Of a stretch of 5,162 nucleotides of DNA, positions 1 to 5,162 are shown piece by piece. The number at the start of each line of letters is the position of its first letter. Position 1 is the first letter of the stretch. A program made the translations under genes and the position numbers. Origin of the DNA: Geobacter sp. (GTDB taxonomy: Bacteria; Desulfobacterota; Desulfuromonadia; Geobacterales; Geobacteraceae); NCBI GenBank assembly GCA_003857395.1, contig RPRC01000322.1, positions 1 through 5,162 on the forward strand. Direction: 5' to 3'. A model generated the notes under the pieces. The model did no database searches, had not been told where the DNA came from, and worked only from the letters and a program-made list of their open reading frames with translations.

Positions 1-209
1 GAAAACGCCGCAGGCTGGCAGCAGTGCAACAGTCCAAAGATTTGCGGCACCTTTACCGGGCAGGAGAGATCCTCTCGTCGCGGCTCAACACGTACCATAA
101 TCTCCACTATTATCTGACCCTGATGGAGCAGGCACGCGAGGCAATTGTTCAGGGGAACTTTGCCACATTCCGTCGGGAGTTTTACAATAAACGACAACGA
201 TTCGAATAA
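1..209 (+). CDS. tgt: Queuine tRNA-ribosyltransferase (Tgt), C-terminal fragment
   Basis: The readable part, from about position 33 to the TAA at 207-209, matches the C-terminal end of bacterial tRNA-guanine transglycosylase. This enzyme swaps guanine for the queuosine precursor preQ1 at the wobble position of tRNAs with GUN anticodons. The diagnostic stretch is LRHLYRAGEILSSRLNTYHN followed by LHYYLTLM and a helix ending FRREFYNKRQRFE. The His of the TYHN segment corresponds to the histidine zinc ligand. The gene starts upstream of the window; the GTG at 24 is internal to the family alignment and not a believable start. Oddly, the CxCxxC zinc ligands expected just before this segment are not readable in this frame: residues before SKDLRHL read KRRRLAAVQQ, and the aromatic residues usual in that loop are missing. 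This may be a window or contig edge error, a frameshift or real divergence. Tgt identity of the tail is secure from family knowledge; integrity of the gene cannot be judged. It lies 78 bases before yajC, a linkage common in many bacteria. Confidence 0.85.
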   Translation, partial: KRRRLAAVQQSKDLRHLYRAGEILSSRLNTYHNLHYYLTLMEQAREAIVQGNFATFRREFYNKRQRFE

Positions 210-213
210 TAGC

Positions 214-222
214 TGATATACT
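214..222 (+). promoter_or_regulatory. Possible extended -10 promoter element before yajC
   Basis: The bases TGATATACT fit an extended -10 element: TG, one spacer base, then TATACT, which matches five of six positions of TATAAT. No good -35 hexamer is visible 16-18 bases upstream, which extended -10 promoters can tolerate. A start about seven bases downstream would give yajC-secDF its own transcript in addition to any read-through from tgt. This is inference from a single short motif in AT-rich sequence and could be chance. Confidence 0.3.
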
Positions 223-223
223 G

Positions 224-239
224 TGCGTCCTTCGACGCA
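224..239 (+). other. Small hairpin in the tgt-yajC gap
   Basis: TGCGTC (224-229) and GACGCA (234-239) form a perfect 6-bp stem with a CTTC loop. The following bases are GAAATTTTG, with only four T, so this is at best a weak intrinsic terminator for tgt. It might equally be a stabilising 5' end for a yajC transcript. Confidence 0.35.
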
Positions 240-275
240 GAAATTTTGTGCCCACGGGCGCGATCAAATCTTTTC

Positions 276-282
276 AGGAGGT
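276..282 (+). promoter_or_regulatory. Shine-Dalgarno site of yajC
   Basis: AGGAGGT is a near-complete complement of the 16S rRNA 3' end, five bases before the ATG at 288. It decides the yajC start: the frame is open further upstream to a TTG at 246, but that codon has no comparable site. Confidence 0.85.
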
Positions 283-287
283 TTTAC

Positions 288-596
288 ATGTTGACTTTGG
301 CATACGCATTGGGTACCCCCCCCGGTGGAGCGTCCGGCTCCAGTTCTTTTATGAGTTTTATTCCACTCATTTTCATGTTTGCGATCTTTTATTTCCTCCT
401 CATTCGTCCTCAGCAGAAAAAGGCAAAAGAGCACAAAGCCCTTCTTGAAACACTTAAAAAAGGTGATCAGATCATTACCGCCGGTGGAATACATGGCAAG
501 GTGACAGCTATCGACGAAGGTGTGGTCGTTATGGAGATAGCCACCGGGGTCAATATCAGGATTAACAAAGGCTACATTGCTACCGTTGTCAAATAG
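288..596 (+). CDS. yajC: Preprotein translocase subunit YajC
   Basis: A small single-pass inner-membrane protein of 102 residues that associates with SecD and SecF in the accessory complex of the SecYEG translocon. A short Gly/Ser/Pro-rich N-terminus is followed by one hydrophobic segment at about residues 22-40, then the family hallmark LIRPQQKKAKEHK (about 38-50), and a cytoplasmic domain with LKKGDQIITAGGIHGKVTAI. The length is usual for YajC (about 100-110 residues). The ATG at 288 is chosen because of the strong Shine-Dalgarno site just before it and because the family starts shortly before the membrane segment. Codons 10-12 contain a run of eight C (316-323). YajC is not essential in E. 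coli and its exact role is unsettled. secD follows after 108 bases, so the three genes are probably one operon. Confidence 0.96.
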   Translation: MLTLAYALGTPPGGASGSSSFMSFIPLIFMFAIFYFLLIRPQQKKAKEHKALLETLKKGDQIITAGGIHGKVTAIDEGVVVMEIATGVNIRINKGYIATVVK

Positions 597-637
597 TCCT
601 TCTCAGACGCGCTATTTTGTTGCCATTGTAGTGTAGC

Positions 638-663
638 TTCCAGCCCGGAGTTCCCGGCTGGAA
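638..663 (+). other. Strong hairpin between yajC and secD
   Basis: TTCCAGCC (638-645) and GGCTGGAA (656-663) are perfect inverted repeats forming an 8-bp stem, and the 10-base interior can add GG/CC pairs after a bulge. No T tract follows (the next bases are ACGATATATTC), so it is not a standard intrinsic terminator. It sits in the 108-base gap of an otherwise tight operon, 28 bases before the secD Shine-Dalgarno site. A role in RNA processing, stability or partial polarity between yajC and secD is possible but inferred. Confidence 0.5.
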
Positions 664-704
664 ACGATATATTCTCGAGACATTTTCTTGAAAGGAGCGC
701 TGCC

Positions 705-2309
705 ATGTCCAAGGGACTCACCTGGCGCATCAGTCTCATAGTATTTTTTCTTTTTTGTTCGCTTCTGTACCTGGCTCCAACATTGTTTGCAAATCTGCCT
801 TCCTGGTGGACCGGCCCTTTTTTGCCAAAGGATAAGATAAGTCTTGGACTTGATCTCCAGGGTGGGATTCATCTTGTCATGGAAGTGGAAACTCAGAAGG
901 CGGTCGAAGGGCAACTCGACATTATCGCTACTGACATGGAGGACACCTTGAACGGGAAGAACCTGCGTTTCAAAAAGGTTTCCCGTCTTGGTGGCGACCG
1001 GATTGCAATTGTTCTGTACGATAAAGGGACAGTTGCCTCTGTGGAAACTCTTCTCAAGGAAAAGTATCCCCGTCTCCAGCTTCTTGCGCCTTTCGATGAA
1101 GGAGGCTTCCTCAATCTCCAGATGAAAATGTCTGATGCGGAGATTGAAACGGTAAAAGACAAGTCTGTTCAGCAGGCTCTTGAGACCATTCGCAACAGAA
1201 TTGACCAGTTCGGCGTATCGGAACCGGTGATTCAGCGGGAAGGAATCAAAAATATCGTTGTCCAGCTTCCCGGCGTGAAAGACCCGAAGAGGGCCATTGA
1301 ACTCATCGGGAAGACAGCTCGCCTGGAGTTCAAACTGGTCAATGAAGAGGTGAATCCGGCAACGGCAACCCAGGGCACACTTTCCGATGAGGATGAGATT
1401 CTCACTGAAAAGAGGGTCGATCCTGATACCGGGATCGTATCGGAAATACCCTATGTTCTGAAAAAGAAGACCCTGATTACCGGGGATCTGCTTACCGATG
1501 CCCAGGTACAGATTGATTCGCAGTTTAATCAACCGTATGTTGCGATCAGTTTTAATTCCGTAGGTGCCAAGCTTTTCGATCAGGTGACTGCCGCCAATGT
1601 TGGCAAGCGCTTTGCCATCGTGCTGGATAAGAACATTTACTCGGCTCCGGTTATCCGCGAACGCATATCCGGCGGAAACGCCCAGATCAGCGGCTCCTTT
1701 ACCGAGAAGGAGGCCAGCGACCTTGCTATCGTCCTGCGAGCCGGTGCCTTGCCTGCGCCGGTCAAGATTCTCCAGAACGTTACCGTTGGTCCTTCCCTTG
1801 GTCAGGATTCCATCCGGAAAGGGCTGATGGCCGGACTGGTCGGCGTACTGCTGGTGGTCTGCTTCATGGCAATCTACTATAAACTGTCCGGGATGATAGC
1901 AAACGTCGGCATGGTGCTCAACATAGTGTATCTTATGGGTGCGTTGGCTGTTTTCGGCGCCACCCTGACTCTGCCGGGTATTGCCGCAATCGTTCTTCTG
2001 ATAGGGATGGCTGTTGACGCAAACGTCCTGATATTCGAGCGAATACGTGAAGAACTTCGCCTCGGCAAAACGCCGAAGGCAGCACTCGACTCAGGATATG
2101 ATAAAGCCTTTCTGACGATCATGGACTCCCACGTGACAACTCTCATTACCGCTGCGGTTCTTTTTCAGTTCGGAACGGGACCGGTCAAGGGATTTGCCGT
2201 TACTCTGAGCCTCGGGGTAATTATCAACCTGTTCACATCCCTTGTCGGCACCAAGGTGGTGTTTGACTATTTCCTCGGCCGTGGCCGGGCGACAAAAATC
2301 AGCATATAG
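705..2309 (+). CDS. secD: Protein translocase subunit SecD
   Basis: Inner-membrane subunit of SecDF, which binds SecYEG and uses the proton motive force to help complete preprotein export on the periplasmic side. The protein has 534 residues. Membrane segment 1 is at about 9-29, followed by the family motif LGLDLQGGIHLVME (47-60). A large periplasmic region holds the GVSEPVIQREG (170-180) and QLPGVKDP (187-194) motifs and the conserved APVKILQNVTVGPSLGQDSI (351-370). Five more membrane segments lie at about 374-391, 398-418, 425-444, 470-488 and 495-517. The segment GMAVDANVLIFERIREE (434-450) carries Asp438, equivalent to E. coli Asp519, which is implicated in proton use. The periplasmic part is shorter than in the 615-residue E. 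coli protein, as in many other bacteria. The ATG at 705 is supported by AAAGGAG at 691-697 with a seven-base spacer. secF starts 19 bases after the stop. Confidence 0.98.
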   Translation: MSKGLTWRISLIVFFLFCSLLYLAPTLFANLPSWWTGPFLPKDKISLGLDLQGGIHLVMEVETQKAVEGQLDIIATDMEDTLNGKNLRFKKVSRLGGDRIAIVLYDKGTVASVETLLKEKYPRLQLLAPFDEGGFLNLQMKMSDAEIETVKDKSVQQALETIRNRIDQFGVSEPVIQREGIKNIVVQLPGVKDPKRAIELIGKTARLEFKLVNEEVNPATATQGTLSDEDEILTEKRVDPDTGIVSEIPYVLKKKTLITGDLLTDAQVQIDSQFNQPYVAISFNSVGAKLFDQVTAANVGKRFAIVLDKNIYSAPVIRERISGGNAQISGSFTEKEASDLAIVLRAGALPAPVKILQNVTVGPSLGQDSIRKGLMAGLVGVLLVVCFMAIYYKLSGMIANVGMVLNIVYLMGALAVFGATLTLPGIAAIVLLIGMAVDANVLIFERIREELRLGKTPKAALDSGYDKAFLTIMDSHVTTLITAAVLFQFGTGPVKGFAVTLSLGVIINLFTSLVGTKVVFDYFLGRGRATKISI

Positions 2310-2328
2310 GCTGGATACGGGGGAATTC

Positions 2329-3234
2329 ATGCAAATCATCGGTAAAACCAAGTTCGATTTCATCGGAAAGAGGAAAATCTCCTTCACCATATCGTCCATT
2401 ATTGCCATCATCGGCATTGTCGCAATCGTTCAGATCTCCCGTGGCGCAACAAACATGGGGATCGATTTCACCGGGGGGACTGCCCTTCAGTTAAAGTTCG
2501 AAAAACCCATTGCTCTGCAAGACGCACGCAAAGCACTGTCCAGAGAAGGCATGGAAGTCAGTCTTCAGGAAATAACCGATGGAAACAAGCTTCTGATCAA
2601 GGTCGGCAAGACCACCTTGGCAACGGGAGTTGTGGCTGAAACGGTGGAAAACGTTTTCAAAAAGGAATTCACCGCAAACCCCTTTATCGTGGAAAGCTCT
2701 ACAGAAATCGGGCCTTCTATCGGGGAGAAACTTCGCAAAGATACCTTGGTTGCCATTGTCGTTGCCATGTTCGGCATCATTCTATACATAGCCTGGCGAT
2801 TCGATTTGAAATTCGGAATTGCCGCGGCACTGGCAACTTTTCATGATGTGCTGGCCATCCTGGCTATCTTCTATATTCTCGATAAGGAGGTCAACCTCCT
2901 CCTGATTACCGCGGTTCTTACCATAGCCGGCTACTCTCTGACTGATACGGTTGTAGTCTTCGACCGGATACGGGAGAATATGCACAAAAATATGAAGGAA
3001 TCATTGGCGACAGTCTTCAATCTCAGTATCAATGAAGTTCTTTCGCGAACCATCATAACGGCACTCACCACGCTGCTTGCCGCACTTTCGCTTTTTCTTT
3101 TCGGCGGTGAGGTGATTCACGACTTTTCCTTTGCCCTGGTAGTAGGAATTCTTGTGGGTACCTACTCATCCATTTTTGTTGCAAGTCCTCTTGTTGTTCT
3201 CTGGGAGAACAGGGCCCTCCGCAATAAAGTATGA
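2329..3234 (+). CDS. secF: Protein translocase subunit SecF
   Basis: Partner of SecD in the inner membrane; the two form a 12-helix RND-like unit that aids the late steps of Sec export. The protein has 301 residues, a normal length. Membrane segment 1 is at about 18-36, followed by the hallmark MGIDFTGGT (43-51), a periplasmic domain to about 135, then membrane segments near 139-156, 161-183, 188-210, 241-259 and 265-291. Conserved motifs are FHDVLA (171-176), AGYSLTDTVVVFDRIREN (200-217) and NEVLSRTIITALTTLLAA (235-252). Asp206 and Arg240 are 34 residues apart, the same spacing as Asp213 and Arg247 of E. coli SecF, residues linked to proton-driven function. The ATG at 2329 follows secD by 19 bases with a G-rich ribosome site (GGGGGAA); the frame is open upstream into secD, but the conserved N-terminus begins here. 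A terminator lies 26 bases after the stop, ending the sec unit. Confidence 0.98.
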   Translation: MQIIGKTKFDFIGKRKISFTISSIIAIIGIVAIVQISRGATNMGIDFTGGTALQLKFEKPIALQDARKALSREGMEVSLQEITDGNKLLIKVGKTTLATGVVAETVENVFKKEFTANPFIVESSTEIGPSIGEKLRKDTLVAIVVAMFGIILYIAWRFDLKFGIAAALATFHDVLAILAIFYILDKEVNLLLITAVLTIAGYSLTDTVVVFDRIRENMHKNMKESLATVFNLSINEVLSRTIITALTTLLAALSLFLFGGEVIHDFSFALVVGILVGTYSSIFVASPLVVLWENRALRNKV

Positions 3235-3260
3235 CATTGTACTGATCACAATCACTCAAT

Positions 3261-3287
3261 GCCCCCGGCCAACGGGGGCTTTTTTTT
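3261..3287 (+). terminator. Intrinsic terminator after secF, abutting the recJ ribosome site
   Basis: GCCCCCG (3261-3267) pairs perfectly with CGGGGGC (3273-3279) around a five-base loop, and eight T follow (3280-3287). This is a textbook rho-independent terminator for the yajC-secD-secF transcript. It is unusual in that the recJ Shine-Dalgarno site begins at 3289, so any transcript translated from the recJ ATG must either read through this hairpin or start in the one or two bases after it. Confidence 0.9.
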
Positions 3288-3288
3288 C

Positions 3289-3293
3289 GGGAG
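3289..3293 (+). promoter_or_regulatory. Shine-Dalgarno site of recJ
   Basis: GGGAG lies five bases before the ATG at 3299 and one base after the T tract of the preceding terminator. It supports the ATG at 3299 over the longer open frame that runs back into secF. Confidence 0.7.
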
Positions 3294-3298
3294 AATCC

Positions 3299-5017
3299 AT
3301 GCAGCCAGTGCGGGAAAGACGCTGGAATATCTCGTTACCTGATGAAAATCAGGTGAACTGCCTATCTGCGGCTTCTTCACTTCCCATCCTGCTTTGCCGA
3401 CTGCTTGTCAGCAGGGGGATTGAGACAGCCGCTGCGGCCAGCCGGTTCCTCTCTTCATCCCTGGCGGTAATCCATGACCCCTTTCTCCTCAAGGACATGG
3501 ACAGGGCAGTGGAGCGTCTTCGGCGTGCGCTGCTGGCCGGAGAGAAGATCTGTGTTTATGGGGACTATGACGTGGACGGCGTCACGTCGGTAGTGTCTCT
3601 GGTCGGTTTCCTCACTGCACTGGGCGGGGAGTGCTGTTATTATATCCCCCACCGGATCGAAGAGGGATATGGCTTACATGTCACGGGTATCAAGGAAGCT
3701 GCTGAAAAAGGTGCACAGGTTCTGATAACCGCTGACTGTGGCATAACGTCCTTTGTCGAAGCAGATTTCTGTTCTTCTCTCGGAATCGATCTGATCATTA
3801 CTGACCACCACACGCCGCTTCCGCAACTCCCCGACGCCTATGCCGTCATAAATCCTCTTCGCAGCGATTGCGGGTTCCCTTTCAAGTCGCTTGCCGGTGT
3901 CGGTGTCGTATTCAATCTGATACTTGCCCTGCGGAAACGTCTTCGAGAAGATGGATTTTTTGCCTTACGCAAGGAGCCGAATCTTCGAGAATATCTTGAC
4001 CTTGTCGCCCTTGGAACGATTGCCGATATTGTGCCCCTGGTAGATGAAAATCGGATCCTGGTCAGCCATGGCCTAAAGGAGCTGTCAGGCTCTTCCCGCA
4101 CCGGGGTGTGCGCTTTGAAGGCGGTTGCCGGCGTTTCAGGCCCGGTTGATTGCGGAACGGTCGGTTTTCGCCTGGCTCCCCGTATCAATGCCGCGGGCAG
4201 ACTCGATGACGCCGCTCTTGGTGTCGAGCTCCTGTTAACCGCTGATCCGCAGAGGGCGGCCGAGGTGTCCGCGGAATTAAATGCCAGCAATGAGGAGCGT
4301 CAGCAACTGGAAAAGGCGATCCTCGACGATGCCCTGCAGCGACTCGCCACTGATCCGTCCTTCCGGGATCGAAAAAGCATTGTCCTGGCATCGGACTCCT
4401 GGCATTCGGGGGTAATCGGGATCGTGGCATCCCGGCTTGTGGAGCTCTTTCATCGACCAACAATTTTGATTGCCTTCCAGGATGGAATCGGCAAAGGCTC
4501 CGGAAGAAGCATCCCGGGGTTTCATCTTTACGATGCCCTCCAGGCCTGTTCCGCTACGCTGCTTCAGTTCGGGGGACATAAATATGCCGCGGGGTTGTCC
4601 CTTGATGAAAGAACCTTTGCTGATTTTGCAGAAGAATTTGATCGGGTTGCAACAGGACTGCTCTCCGCGGAGGATCTTCTCCCGGAGCTTCGGATCGACG
4701 CCGAACTGTTTCCTGAAGAGGTTTCCCTTCAGACGGTTGAGCTCATTTCCGCTCTGGAGCCTTTTGGTATGGGGAATCCACGTCCGGTTTTCGTCATGCG
4801 TGGTGTGAAACTGTTACAAACTACCATTCTGAAGGATCGACATCTCAAGGTCCGTTTTCTCGCTGGCGGGCAGTCCTTTGACGCCATTGGTTTTGGCATG
4901 GCTGACAGAATCCCTGCTCACGATACCTTGGATATCTTGTTTTCACTTGACGTCAACGACTGGAACGGAAGAAGATCGGTCAGTGTGCGTTTGAAAGATC
5001 TGAAGGCAGGCCTCTAG
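3299..5017 (+). CDS. recJ: Single-stranded-DNA-specific exonuclease RecJ
   Basis: Cytoplasmic 5'-3' exonuclease on single-stranded DNA, acting in recombination (RecF pathway), mismatch repair and base excision repair. It has 572 residues, close to the 577 of E. coli. The DHH phosphoesterase core is complete: YGDYDVDGVTS (87-97, metal-binding Asp89, Asp91 and Asp93), ADCG (145-148), TDHH (168-171) and LVALGTIADIVPL (235-247). The DHHA1 part follows with PRINAAGRL (294-302), SWHSGVIGIVASRL (367-380), GSGRSIPGFHLYDAL (400-414) and FGGHKYAAGLSL (424-435). A C-terminal domain with ALEPFGMGNPRPVF (485-498) ends near VRLKDLKAGL. The ATG at 3299 gives the family's usual N-terminus, reaching the LCRLLVSRGI segment at about residue 32. 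The frame stays open upstream to 3152 inside secF, but those codons overlap secF and the terminator and lack family resemblance. No clear promoter is visible; expression may depend on read-through of the sec terminator or on a promoter inside secF. Confidence 0.98.
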   Translation: MQPVRERRWNISLPDENQVNCLSAASSLPILLCRLLVSRGIETAAAASRFLSSSLAVIHDPFLLKDMDRAVERLRRALLAGEKICVYGDYDVDGVTSVVSLVGFLTALGGECCYYIPHRIEEGYGLHVTGIKEAAEKGAQVLITADCGITSFVEADFCSSLGIDLIITDHHTPLPQLPDAYAVINPLRSDCGFPFKSLAGVGVVFNLILALRKRLREDGFFALRKEPNLREYLDLVALGTIADIVPLVDENRILVSHGLKELSGSSRTGVCALKAVAGVSGPVDCGTVGFRLAPRINAAGRLDDAALGVELLLTADPQRAAEVSAELNASNEERQQLEKAILDDALQRLATDPSFRDRKSIVLASDSWHSGVIGIVASRLVELFHRPTILIAFQDGIGKGSGRSIPGFHLYDALQACSATLLQFGGHKYAAGLSLDERTFADFAEEFDRVATGLLSAEDLLPELRIDAELFPEEVSLQTVELISALEPFGMGNPRPVFVMRGVKLLQTTILKDRHLKVRFLAGGQSFDAIGFGMADRIPAHDTLDILFSLDVNDWNGRRSVSVRLKDLKAGL

Positions 5018-5058
5018 CTGGCGCAGCGAGAATGTCTATCGTGTTGACTCACGGGAAA

Positions 5059-5104
5059 AGGTAACCGAAGGAAGAGAAAAAAAGCATCAAGGGTTTGGTA
5101 ACCT
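5059..5104 (+). other. Long imperfect stem before the last partial gene
   Basis: AGGTAACCGAA (5059-5069) can pair with TTTGGTAACCT (5094-5104): ten pairs counting one G-U, with a single A-A mismatch, around a 24-base purine-rich loop. The 7-mer GGTAACC occurs in both arms (5060-5066 and 5097-5103) and is itself nearly palindromic, so the site could also be a protein-binding pair of repeats spaced 37 bases apart. No T tract follows, so it is not a terminator for recJ. It ends six bases before the next possible start codon. The rest of the 5018-5110 gap shows no clear promoter. Confidence 0.4.
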
Positions 5105-5110
5105 GACGAG

Positions 5111-5162
5111 GTGAAAGATGACTTTGAGTTTCTCATCGATCCTCCTTTTGAGTTTAAACGGA
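5111..5162 (+). CDS. Start of an unidentified gene, cut by the window edge
   Basis: Two overlapping frames are open to the window end and the choice is uncertain. The GTG at 5111 reads MKDDFEFLIDPPFEFKR, with a charged, protein-like composition and codons like those of the neighbouring genes, but it has no good Shine-Dalgarno site; an in-frame TAA at 5099 rules out an earlier start. The ATG at 5118 reads MTLSFSSILLLSLNG and has GAGGTG (5108-5113) four bases upstream, but uses several codons (TTA, TCA, AGT) that look less typical here. I favour the GTG frame on composition. About 16 residues are too few to recognise a family, and I assign no function. Confidence 0.45.
   Translation, partial: MKDDFEFLIDPPFEFKR

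Noticed and set aside
612..1532. A 306-codon open frame on the minus strand opposite the 5' part of secD
   Set aside because: It lies fully antisense to an unmistakable secD, its translation is low-complexity in character with no recognisable motif, and no ribosome site or promoter supports it. It is a shadow of secD codon usage.
3838..4290. A 150-codon minus-strand open frame within recJ, with a Ser/Arg/Pro-rich product
   Set aside because: It is antisense to the conserved DHH core of recJ, and the Arg/Ser/Pro-rich composition is typical of spurious antisense frames.
4470..4808. A 112-codon plus-strand open frame inside recJ
   Set aside because: It overlaps the conserved C-terminal half of recJ in another frame and has no plausible ribosome site or family resemblance.
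5017..5027. Small inverted repeat GCTG/CAGC at the recJ stop as a terminator
   Set aside because: Only four base pairs with a three-base loop and no T tract follow, so it cannot act as an intrinsic terminator.
5019..5034. A sigma-54 promoter (TGGC-N-GC type) after recJ
   Set aside because: TGGCGC is present, but the required GC of the -12 element is missing at the correct distance.
5044..5049. TTGACT as a -35 box for the last gene
   Set aside because: It matches five of six consensus bases, but nothing resembling a -10 box lies 15-19 bases downstream; the sequence there is GA-rich.
5050..5110. A cyclic-dinucleotide (GEMM-type) riboswitch before the last gene, suggested by the GGTAACC repeats
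   Set aside because: The conserved core such as the CGCAAAGC segment and the tetraloop-receptor layout are absent, so the resemblance is limited to one short string.

Overview
This window is a compact, single-strand stretch of bacterial chromosome. The layout is: the 3' end of tgt (tRNA-guanine transglycosylase), then yajC, secD and secF (the accessory module of the Sec protein-export machinery), then recJ (single-strand-specific 5'-3' exonuclease), then the first codons of an unidentified gene cut by the window edge. The order tgt-yajC-secD-secF-recJ, the moderate GC content and the character of the proteins suggest a deltaproteobacterium of the Geobacter/Desulfuromonadales type. That assignment rests on gene order and remembered family resemblance, not on a search.

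Region by region: positions 1-209 hold the tgt tail, whose first roughly 45 bases do not read as expected for the family's zinc-binding segment. Positions 210-287 are a short leader with a possible extended -10 promoter, a small hairpin and a strong Shine-Dalgarno (SD) sequence. yajC is at 288-596. Positions 597-704 contain a strong 8-bp hairpin and the secD ribosome binding site. secD (705-2309) and secF (2329-3234) are 19 bases apart and clearly co-translated. A strong intrinsic terminator (3261-3287) closes the sec unit, with the recJ SD starting one base after its T tract. recJ is at 3299-5017. The last 145 bases hold a long imperfect stem (5059-5104) directly before a partial gene.

How the genes work together: YajC, SecD and SecF associate with the SecYEG translocon in the inner membrane, where SecDF uses the proton gradient to pull preproteins out on the periplasmic side. 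All key motifs of SecD and SecF are present, including the transmembrane Asp/Arg residues linked to proton use. Tgt (queuosine tRNA modification) and RecJ (recombination and repair) are functionally separate neighbours.

All complete genes are intact, full-length, conserved housekeeping genes. I see no mobile element, CRISPR array, tRNA, rRNA or defence cassette, and no convincing undescribed system. The points worth a second look are regulatory: the terminator packed against the recJ start, the hairpin between yajC and secD, the stem before the last gene, and the odd tgt tail at the window edge.
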